From Avimicrobium caecorum (GTDB lineage: Bacteria; Bacillota; Clostridia; Oscillospirales; Ruminococcaceae): a stretch of 64,000 nt of DNA. Below, one piece after another: positions 58,449 through 64,000 of this stretch. The DNA is taken from assembly GCA_904394705.1 (NCBI GenBank), contig CAJFNJ010000001.1, positions 42,209 to 106,208 on the forward strand, given 5' to 3'. Position 1 is the first letter of the stretch, and each line of letters starts with the position of its first letter. The position numbers and the translations under genes are program-made. The notes beneath the pieces are model-generated. The model saw only the letters and a list, made by a program, of their open reading frames with translations. It made no database searches and was not told the DNA's origin.

Positions 58449-58481
58449 AAAAAAAGAAGCCTGCGTCGCAGGCTTCTTTTT
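58449..58481. terminator. Bidirectional terminator between the DUF5655-like and LysR genes
   Basis: Stem AAAGAAGCCTGC / GCAGGCTTCTTT with loop GTC, followed by TTTTA on the plus strand and six T on the minus strand. Confidence 0.85.
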
Positions 58482-58482
58482 A

Positions 58483-59391
58483 TTATGCTTCGAACCAGTC
58501 AGGCGGCAGACCCAGTTCCTCCCGCAGCTGACGCAGAAAGTACTCCGACGCCCGGGAAAAGACCGCATAGCGCTTCCACACCAGGGCAAATTCCGCCTCC
58601 AAAGCGGGCTCCAGCGGACGGAAGCAGAGCGGACTGTCGCCATCGGTGCGGATCAGCTTATCCAGCACCAGCACATAGCCCAGCCCCTCCTCCGCCATCA
58701 GTGAGGCATTGAAGGCCAGGTTGTAGGTGGCAGCCACCTGCAGCTCTTCCAATGGGCGCTGAATCCAGCGCAGGAACCCGTCCTGGATGCCGATCTGCCG
58801 GGAGAGGATCAGGGGCTTGTCCCAGAGATCCGCCGGACAGATGGTCTCCCGCTGGGACAGGGGACTGTCCTTGCGCATCAGCACACCCCAGCGGTCCCGC
58901 AGGTGCAGCGGCAGCCGCACGAACTTCTTCGGGTCGGTGGCTCCGAACAGCAGCGCAAAGTCAAACAGACCCCGTTCCAGCCGGTCGGTGAGATCCTGGG
59001 TATCGCCGCTCACCACATGGATGCGGATTCCGGGGTTCTCCCGGCGGATGCGCTCGGTCAGCCGGGCGATCACCCGCATGGAATCGGTTTCGCCGGCGCC
59101 GATCATCACATCACCGGTGATCCCCTTCCCCGACTGCCGTACCTCCTGTTCCGCCTTGGAGGCCAGGTCCAGGATCTCCTGGGCCCGCTGCCGGAACAGC
59201 CGTCCCTCCGGGGTCAGGGCAGTGCGCTGTCCCCGTTTTCCCCGCACCAGCAGGGTACAGCCCAGCTCCTCCTCCAGCTCCCGGAGCTGCCGGGACAGGG
59301 TGGGCTGGGTGAGATGCAGATATTCCGCCGCCCCGGAGATACTCTGTTCCCTCGCCACCGCCAGAAAATATTCCAGTACACGAAGTTCCAT
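58483..59391 (-). CDS. LysR family transcriptional regulator
   Basis: 302 residues. The N-terminal winged helix (LEYFLAVAREQSISGAAEYL, HLTQPTLSRQLRELEEELG) and the effector domain (DVMIGAGETDSMRVIARL...) are standard for LysR regulators. It is divergent from the 59533-60576 genes, so those are its likely targets, with the palindrome ATTTGCGCAAAT in the shared gap. The effector is unknown. Confidence 0.92.
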   Translation of the reverse strand: MELRVLEYFLAVAREQSISGAAEYLHLTQPTLSRQLRELEEELGCTLLVRGKRGQRTALTPEGRLFRQRAQEILDLASKAEQEVRQSGKGITGDVMIGAGETDSMRVIARLTERIRRENPGIRIHVVSGDTQDLTDRLERGLFDFALLFGATDPKKFVRLPLHLRDRWGVLMRKDSPLSQRETICPADLWDKPLILSRQIGIQDGFLRWIQRPLEELQVAATYNLAFNASLMAEEGLGYVLVLDKLIRTDGDSPLCFRPLEPALEAEFALVWKRYAVFSRASEYFLRQLREELGLPPDWFEA

Positions 59392-59450
59392 TTCTGCCGC
59401 CTCCTTCTGTGTTTCAGTTTACCGGCTTTATTCTATGCCTGTCAAGCATA

Positions 59451-59462
59451 ATTTGCGCAAAT
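59451..59462. promoter_or_regulatory. Palindromic candidate LysR operator
   Basis: Perfect 12-base palindrome ATTTGCGCAAAT in the LysR/target intergenic region, 11 bases before the -35 box of the rightward promoter. The assignment to LysR is inference. Confidence 0.5.
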
Positions 59463-59472
59463 ATATAAGTAT

Positions 59473-59501
59473 TTGTAAAAGATGAACCTCTTTTCTATAA
59501 T
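59473..59501 (+). promoter_or_regulatory. Promoter of the 59533-60576 operon
   Basis: TTGTAA (59473-59478), 17-base spacer, TATAAT (59496-59501). Confidence 0.75.
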
Positions 59502-59532
59502 AAAGACGAACACATTGAAAGGAGCATCTGAG

Positions 59533-59769
59533 ATGAGGTCCTGTCCCGATCCCCTGCAGCAGATCCGGGCGATCCTGCTCGATTCCGGCTGCACCGATCA
59601 GGCCGCGGAGGAATTCCTGCAATACTGGCAGAATGGCGATCCGGCTGCCTGGCGGCAGTTTCTCCAGGCGCACCGGCAGCAGCTGCTGGAAAATCTCCAT
59701 GCGGATAAACTGCGGATCGACCGGTTGGATTATCTGTCTGACTGGCTGGAACGGAAATCGGGCCTGTGA
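59533..59769 (+). CDS. Small protein of unknown function (78 aa)
   Basis: 78 residues, soluble and mostly helical by composition, with SCPDPLQQIRAILLDSG and QYWQNGDPAAWRQFLQAHRQ. AAAGGAGC lies 7 bases before the ATG. It lies 60 bases before the CMD-cupin gene on the same strand and shares its promoter, so it belongs to that operon. No family recognised. Confidence 0.7.
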   Translation: MRSCPDPLQQIRAILLDSGCTDQAAEEFLQYWQNGDPAAWRQFLQAHRQQLLENLHADKLRIDRLDYLSDWLERKSGL

Positions 59770-59829
59770 CCCGTTTTGCACTGAGATGCTCTGTCTTTTC
59801 GAACCAACCCATGCGTGTGAAAGGAAGCG

Positions 59830-60576
59830 ATGATCGCAATGGCTGTAAAACAAACTGCTGGTCGGGATACACTGGGCACCTTTGCCCCGGAATTTGCCCG
59901 GCTCAATGACGATATTCTGTTCGGTGAGGTATGGAGCCGGGAATCCCTGCTCTCGCTGCGGGACCGTTCGCTGGTAACGATGGTCTCCCTGATGGCCCAG
60001 GGCCTGGTGGACTCCTCCTTCCGCTACCATCTGGAAACCGCCCGCAAGAACGGCATCACCCGCACTGAGATCGCCGAGATCCTCACCCATGCCGCCTTCT
60101 ATGCCGGCTGGCCCAAGGCCTGGGCTGCTTTCCGCATGGCCCTGGAGGTCTGGAAGGACGATGCTCCCACCGCTGAAACCGGACGGGAAGCCCATCAGAA
60201 GGAAATGATCTTCCCCATCGGCGCTCCCAATGACGCCTATGCGCAGTATTTCAGCGGTCAGAGCTATCTGGCGCCCATTTCCTCCATCCAGGTGAGCATT
60301 GCCAATGTCACCTTTGAACCCGGCTGCCGCAACAACTGGCATATTCATCATGCCGATCAGGGCGGCGGTCAGATCCTCATCGGAGTCGCCGGACGCGGCT
60401 TCTATCAGGAGTGGGGCAAGGAGCCGGTGGAGATCCTGCCCGGAGATGTCATCAATATTCCCACCGGCGTCAAGCACTGGCACGGCGCCGCGCCGGACAG
60501 TTGGTTTTCCCACCTGGCAGTGGAAGTTCCCGGCGTAAACACCTCCAACGAATGGCTGGAACCGGTCAAGGACTGA
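59830..60576 (+). CDS. Carboxymuconolactone decarboxylase family protein fused to a cupin domain
   Basis: 248 residues. Residues 1-105 are a CMD (AhpD-like) domain (SLRDRSLVTMVSLMAQG, EIAEILTHAAFYAGWPKAWAA); residues about 125-248 are a cupin with HIHHADQGGGQ and GDVINIPTGVKHWHG, giving the His-rich metal site. CMD-cupin proteins are known in bacteria; proposed roles are detoxification or oxidoreduction. The CMD half has no CxxC pair, so peroxidase/AhpD activity is unlikely. It is divergent from a LysR regulator. Confidence 0.9.
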   Translation: MIAMAVKQTAGRDTLGTFAPEFARLNDDILFGEVWSRESLLSLRDRSLVTMVSLMAQGLVDSSFRYHLETARKNGITRTEIAEILTHAAFYAGWPKAWAAFRMALEVWKDDAPTAETGREAHQKEMIFPIGAPNDAYAQYFSGQSYLAPISSIQVSIANVTFEPGCRNNWHIHHADQGGGQILIGVAGRGFYQEWGKEPVEILPGDVINIPTGVKHWHGAAPDSWFSHLAVEVPGVNTSNEWLEPVKD

Positions 60577-60597
60577 TCCGGATTCCCCTACCATAAC

Positions 60598-60636
60598 AAA
60601 AAACGCGGATGGCAGTCTGATCCATCCGCGTTTTTT
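60598..60636. terminator. Bidirectional terminator after the CMD-cupin gene
   Basis: 12-bp stem AAACGCGGATGG / CCATCCGCGTTT with a 9-base loop, followed by TTT on the plus strand and six T on the minus strand. Confidence 0.9.
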
Positions 60637-60668
60637 CTATTTATGGGAGGCTTGCTCCGGTTTCCCGG

Positions 60669-60767
60669 TCACAGCAGGACTGCCAGCAGAGCGGCAAAGA
60701 TTCCGGCTGTCCCCAGGACATAGAACAGACACCCCGGCAGACATCCGCCCCGATATGGCCCGACCAT
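60669..60767 (-). CDS. Possible small membrane peptide (32 aa)
   Basis: Reads MVGPYRGGCLPGCLFYVLG then TAGIFAALLAVLL to a stop, with AGAGAGAAAATA before the ATG and a terminator just past the stop. The reading overlaps the 5' part of the integrase remnant on the other strand, so only the hydrophobic end supports it. Low confidence. Confidence 0.3.
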   Translation of the reverse strand: MVGPYRGGCLPGCLFYVLGTAGIFAALLAVLL

Positions 60768-61044
60768 TATTTTCTCTCTGACCGGGCGGGAGCCAATATC
60801 GGACAATATCCGCCGGAACGGCTGGGAGAAATTCCAGCGAGAAACGTGGATCAGCTGCACACTGCATCAGCTCCGGCATGCCTATGCTTCTTTGCTTTAT
60901 GAATCCGGTGTGGACGAAAAAACCGCCCAGAAGCTGATGGGGCATTCTGACATTACTACCACACTCAGAATTTATACTCATCTGCGGGACCAGCACTTGA
61001 AAATTTCTCAGGATATTTTCCGGTCTTTCCTGGATTCCAAATAG
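60724..61044 (+). pseudogene. Tyrosine recombinase (phage/ICE integrase) C-terminal remnant
   Basis: About 106 codons remain open. The C-terminal catalytic part is clear: H-x-x-R box in TLHQLRHAYASLLYESG, then KLMGHSDITTTLRIYTHL with the second His and the active-site Tyr, ending FLDSK. The first catalytic Arg and the N-terminal domains are missing; there is no start codon with a ribosome site and a stop lies at 60721. It is most like clostridial prophage or Tn916-like integrases. Its position beside tRNA-Ser(GGA) marks an old integration site. Confidence 0.85.
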
Positions 61045-61136
61045 GCATAATTCACTGTGTAATTACTGTGTAAATCATATTGCAAAACTAAGCAAAACCA
61101 ATCAAAATTTTGCAAGAGGAAAAACAGAATCAATAT

Positions 61137-61184
61137 ACGAAAAAATCCCATAAACATCAGCCTTTTGGCTTGTTCATGGGATTT
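61137..61184 (-). terminator. Terminator of tRNA-Ser
   Basis: Stem AAATCCCAT / ATGGGATTT with an inner GCC..GGC pair, followed by TTTTTT on the minus strand, about 28 bases after the tRNA 3' end. Confidence 0.75.
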
Positions 61185-61211
61185 CTCTTGTGCCGGGTGT
61201 TTCCGGCTCTC

Positions 61212-61303
61212 TGGCGGAAAGAGGGGGATTCGAACCCCCGGTGGAGTTTAAGTCCACACACGATTTCCAATCGTGCGCTTTAGACCAGCTCAGCCATCTT
61301 TCC
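61212..61303 (-). tRNA. tRNA-Ser (anticodon GGA)
   Basis: On the minus strand: acceptor GGAAAGA / TCTTTCC, anticodon arm CACGA-TTGGAAA-TCGTG with anticodon GGA, a long variable arm GTGGACTTAAACTCCAC typical of tRNA-Ser, GTTCGAATC T-loop, and an encoded CCA end at 61212-61214. Confidence 0.95.
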
Positions 61304-61331
61304 ATAGCGAACCTCTGTCCGACAAGTCATA

Positions 61332-61360
61332 ATTATACCGGAACATTTCCAAAATGTCAA
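61332..61360 (-). promoter_or_regulatory. Consensus promoter of tRNA-Ser
   Basis: TTGACA (61355-61360), 17-base spacer, TATAAT (61332-61337) on the minus strand. Confidence 0.88.
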
Positions 61361-61402
61361 GCATCAATTTACAATTTCCCGGAAAAATTCGCATTTTTAT
61401 TT

Positions 61403-62788
61403 TTACTTCTGCGAGAGGTACTCGTGAATGGAAGCTGCCGCTGTTTTGCCTGCCCCCATGGCAAGGATTACAGTGGCCGCACCGGTCACTGCATCTCCGC
61501 CGGCATAGACTCCGGCCTTCTCTGTCGCCATGGTGGCCTCATCAGCAATGATGCAGCCCCGGCGGTTCACAGTAATGCCCGGAGTGGTGCGGTGCAGCAG
61601 CGGATTGGGCGAAGTTCCCAGCGCCATGATGACAGTATCCGCTTCAATGAGGAACTCACTGCCCGCTACCGGCTCAGGACGGCGGCGTCCGCTGGCATCA
61701 GGCTCGCCCAGCTGCATCTCGATGCACTCCACAGCCCGCACATTGCCATTGCCGTCATCCAGAATGCGCACCGGGTTGCAGAGCAGCCGGAACTGTACTT
61801 CCTCTTCCTTGGCGTGGTGGATCTCCTCCCGGCGGGCAGGCATCTCCTCCTCCGACCGGCGGTAGACCACGGTCACCTCGGCACCCAGACGCTTGGCGCA
61901 CCGGGCGGCGTCCATGGCTACATTGCCGCCGCCCACTACAATGGTGCTGCGGCTGCGGCGGATGGGAGTATCATAGCCCTCCCGGTACGCCTTCATCAGG
62001 TTCACCCGGGTGAGGTACTCATTGGCGGAATAGACTCCGCTGAGCGCCTCGCCCTCAATGCCCATAAAGGAGGGCAGACCGGCGCCGGAGCCGATGAACA
62101 CCGCCTCATAGCCCTCGTCCATGAGTTCATCCACCGATTCCACCCGACCGATGACCATATTGGTGCGGATCTCCACACCCAGCTTCTGAAGGCCTTCCAC
62201 TTCCTTGGCGACAATGTACTTGGGCAGACGGAATTCCGGAATACCATAGCTCAGTACGCCGCCGGGAGTATGCAGCGCCTCAAAGATGGTGACGCCATAG
62301 CCCAGCTTGGCAAGCTCTCCGGCACAGGTAAGTCCCGCCGGACCGGCGCCAATCACCGCCACACGATGCCCGTTGAAAACCGGGGGCACTTCCTCACCGG
62401 TGAGGTTTTCCCGGGCCCAGTCCGCCACGAACCGCTCCAGCCGTCCGATTGCCACCGGTTCTCCCTTGATGCCCCGGACACATCGGCTCTCACACTGGCT
62501 CTCCTGGGGGCAGACACGACCGCACACAGCCGGCAGGGCGTTGGTCTGGCGGATCACCCGATAGGCGCCGGCAAAGTCCCCCTCTGCCACCCGGGCGATG
62601 AAGTCCGGGATCTGCACCGACACCGGACAGCCCTCCACACAGGGACGGTGTTTGCAGCCCAGGCAGCGGGCAGCTTCTTCCATTGCCATCTCCGGGGTAT
62701 AGCCCAGTGCCACTTCCTCAAAGTTCTTATTTCTTACAAGGGGGTCCTGTACCGGCATTTCCACCTTGTACTGCGACATATTCTTCAT
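61403..62788 (-). CDS. NADPH-dependent glutamate synthase small subunit-like / NfnB-type large flavoprotein subunit
   Basis: 461 residues. The N-terminal Cys-rich Fe-S part CLGCKHRPCVEGCPV and VCGRVCPQESQCESRC (two 4Fe-4S-type clusters), then FAD-binding VAVIGAGPAGLTCAGEL near residue 143 and NADPH-binding TIVVGGGNVAMDAAR near residue 288, ending IGGDAV-like YAGGDAVTGAAT. Together with the downstream-linked partner this matches the NfnB subunit of NADH-dependent reduced ferredoxin:NADP oxidoreductase, which bifurcates electrons between NADPH, ferredoxin and NAD. It could also be annotated gltD-like; the pair argues for Nfn. GGAGGG lies 9 bases before the ATG. Confidence 0.88.
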   Translation of the reverse strand: MKNMSQYKVEMPVQDPLVRNKNFEEVALGYTPEMAMEEAARCLGCKHRPCVEGCPVSVQIPDFIARVAEGDFAGAYRVIRQTNALPAVCGRVCPQESQCESRCVRGIKGEPVAIGRLERFVADWARENLTGEEVPPVFNGHRVAVIGAGPAGLTCAGELAKLGYGVTIFEALHTPGGVLSYGIPEFRLPKYIVAKEVEGLQKLGVEIRTNMVIGRVESVDELMDEGYEAVFIGSGAGLPSFMGIEGEALSGVYSANEYLTRVNLMKAYREGYDTPIRRSRSTIVVGGGNVAMDAARCAKRLGAEVTVVYRRSEEEMPARREEIHHAKEEEVQFRLLCNPVRILDDGNGNVRAVECIEMQLGEPDASGRRRPEPVAGSEFLIEADTVIMALGTSPNPLLHRTTPGITVNRRGCIIADEATMATEKAGVYAGGDAVTGAATVILAMGAGKTAAASIHEYLSQK

Positions 62789-62810
62789 CTTCTCTTCCCT
62801 CCTGTTGCGG

Positions 62811-63668
62811 TCAGCGGCAGATCAGCTCGTCTGCCAGACGCTGCATCCGGCAGTCCAGACAGCGGTTCTCCTCCTGTTCCTGCTCCCGATAGATGCCGTT
62901 GCGCTTCATCAGCTCATCGAAATCCACCTGATGCCCGTCGAAATCGGGGCCATCCACGCAGGCAAACTTCACCTGACCGCCCACTGTGACCCGACAGCCG
63001 CCGCACATACCAGTGCCATCGATCATAATGGGATTGAGGCTGACAATGGTGCGCACGCCCCATTCCTTGGTGAGGAGGGAGACAAACTTCATCATCGGCA
63101 CCGGGCCGATGGCAAAGACGGCGTCATACTGTTCGCCCTGTTCCAGGAGCTCCCGGAGCTGATCGGTGACAAAGCCCTTCCGACCAGCGGAGCCATCATC
63201 GGTGCAGAGGAAGAACCGGCTGGAAGCCGCCTCCATCTCCTCCCGGATGATAACCAGATCCTCGCTGCGGAATCCGGCGATCATATCCACTTCTGCCCCG
63301 GCCTGATACAGCGCCTTGGCAGTGGGATAGGCAATGGCACAGCCCACGCCGCCGCCGATGACTGCGGCCTTCTTGATGCCGTCCAGATCGGTGGCGGCAC
63401 CCAGCGGACCCACAAAGTCCAGGATGCTGTCCCCGGCATTCATGCTGCCCAGCAGGTTGGTGGAAAGGCCCACTTTCTGAAAGATGATGGTGACTGTGCC
63501 GGCTTCGGGGTCAGTATCGGCAATGGTGAGCGGCACCCGCTCGCCATACTCGTCAATGCGGAAGATGATGAACTGTCCCGGTCTGGCTTTCTTGGCAATG
63601 AGCGGGGCCTCGATCTTCATCAGGGTCACCTGCTCGTTGAGATCTTTTTTATATGCGATCCGATACAT
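62811..63668 (-). CDS. Sulfide/dihydroorotate dehydrogenase-like FAD/NAD-binding subunit (NfnA type)
   Basis: 285 residues. FAD domain ERVPLTIADTD near residue 45, NAD domain AAVIGGGVGCAIAYPTAKAL near residue 100, and C-terminal 2Fe-2S site MCGGCRVTVGGQVKFACVDG (Cys near residue 223-243) match the NfnA/SudB and PyrK-like family. It is the first gene of the pair, 22 bases before the NfnB-type gene, and forms the NAD/ferredoxin-side flavin subunit. The ATG at 63668 has AAAGGAAGC upstream; a long in-frame extension to 63845 has no family similarity. Confidence 0.88.
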   Translation of the reverse strand: MYRIAYKKDLNEQVTLMKIEAPLIAKKARPGQFIIFRIDEYGERVPLTIADTDPEAGTVTIIFQKVGLSTNLLGSMNAGDSILDFVGPLGAATDLDGIKKAAVIGGGVGCAIAYPTAKALYQAGAEVDMIAGFRSEDLVIIREEMEAASSRFFLCTDDGSAGRKGFVTDQLRELLEQGEQYDAVFAIGPVPMMKFVSLLTKEWGVRTIVSLNPIMIDGTGMCGGCRVTVGGQVKFACVDGPDFDGHQVDFDELMKRNGIYREQEQEENRCLDCRMQRLADELICR

Positions 63669-63765
63669 GGAATCTGCTTCCTTTCTCTCCGGCGGACCGG
63701 AATCGTTTCTTATGAATCTGCGGCCCGCCGGCATGCGGCAGAGCCTGGATAAGGCTATGAAGTTT

Positions 63766-63794
63766 ATTATACCATATCTTTCAAACCACTGCAA
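63766..63794 (-). promoter_or_regulatory. Promoter of nfnAB-type operon
   Basis: TTGCAG (63789-63794), 17-base spacer, TATAAT (63766-63771) on the minus strand, about 100 bases before the start codon. Confidence 0.7.
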
Positions 63795-63799
63795 AGCGG

Positions 63800-64000
63800 C
63801 AGATCCCTGAATCGCCCCTTCCCGCACCGGAATCCTGTGGGGCATAATAGCTTATTGCCCTCTTCCCCATCGCCCGCACAGCAGACGGAACAGACAGTCA
63901 ATCCTACCATTCTTCCTTGCTTCATGGTATAATAGCCGCAGGGCGGCTATTATACTTATTTTTACGACCGGACGATGCGCAGGCTCTGCCTGCTCCCGTC
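63800..64000. other. Right-end intergenic region without a recognised gene
   Basis: Apart from the inverted repeat at 63927-63955 no gene or RNA is seen. The sequence is cut by the window edge. Confidence 0.5.
63927..63955. repeat. Perfect inverted repeat with TATAAT arms
   Basis: 13-base arms GTATAATAGCCGC / GCGGCTATTATAC with a 3-base AGG loop. TATAAT occurs in both arms, one on each strand. It could be an operator, a terminator with a poor T-tract (TTATTTTTA on the plus strand), or part of an element whose gene lies beyond the right edge. Confidence 0.6.

Noticed and set aside
60637..60996. Minus-strand 119-codon frame over the integrase remnant
   Set aside because: The plus strand reads as a clear tyrosine recombinase C-terminus, which explains the sequence; the minus frame has no domain.

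Overview
The window looks like a chromosomal segment of a GC-rich member of the Clostridia, most like the Oscillospiraceae/Ruminococcaceae gut anaerobes. This is inferred from gene content, not from a marker search. The clues are strong AGGAGG ribosome sites, an FMN riboswitch before a RibU-type ECF transporter, an S-box riboswitch before metK, ThyX with a clostridial cysteine-rich tail, an NfnAB-type ferredoxin:NADP oxidoreductase pair, and a Cys-rich protein of a type I associate with Clostridia. Almost all large genes lie on the minus strand. The plus strand carries short insertions between convergent terminators.

Layout from the left: the start of the division/cell-wall cluster (rsmH partial, mraZ with an MraZ operator); a YitT membrane protein; the operon folate cyclo-ligase-mltG-U32 peptidase; thyX-tmk; a Cys-rich structural-type protein; pcrA helicase plus a small membrane protein; mscS (+); an MBL hydrolase; a lipoprotein flavin reductase; a lone mreB-type gene; recD2-comF; riboswitch-controlled ribU (+) and metK (+). 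The information-processing block follows, read leftward: rpoB-rpoC, rpsL-rpsG-fusA-tuf. Next come an M18 aminopeptidase, lytic transglycosylase, coaE, tsaC/sua5, prfA, DUF951, then a BusR-like c-di-AMP-type regulator with a PNPOx flavoprotein.

From 41.8 kb the window is more accessory: an Eis-like acetyltransferase, flavodoxin-patatin, a VanY-like carboxypeptidase, a plus-strand cluster of small genes at 46.2-47.6 kb (promoter, leader terminator, LexA-like box, helical protein, sigma region-4 protein, TM peptide, DUF6054 protein), a vitamin B6 salvage operon, TrkH-Nudix, tRNA-Arg(CCT), a MacB/FtsX-like ABC operon and an ECF sigma/anti-sigma operon. The last two share a TGTAAC-N17-GTC(A/T)TA motif, so the ABC operon is a likely target of the sigma factor. 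The right end has a LysR regulator divergent from a carboxymuconolactone decarboxylase-cupin protein, a decayed tyrosine recombinase beside tRNA-Ser(GGA), and the nfnBA pair.

No CRISPR array, intact prophage, insertion sequence or complete defence system was seen. The best candidates for undescribed biology are the ECF-ABC regulon, the small-gene/sigma-r4 cluster with its leader terminator and SOS-like box, the Cys-rich protein, and promoters embedded in or followed by terminator hairpins.
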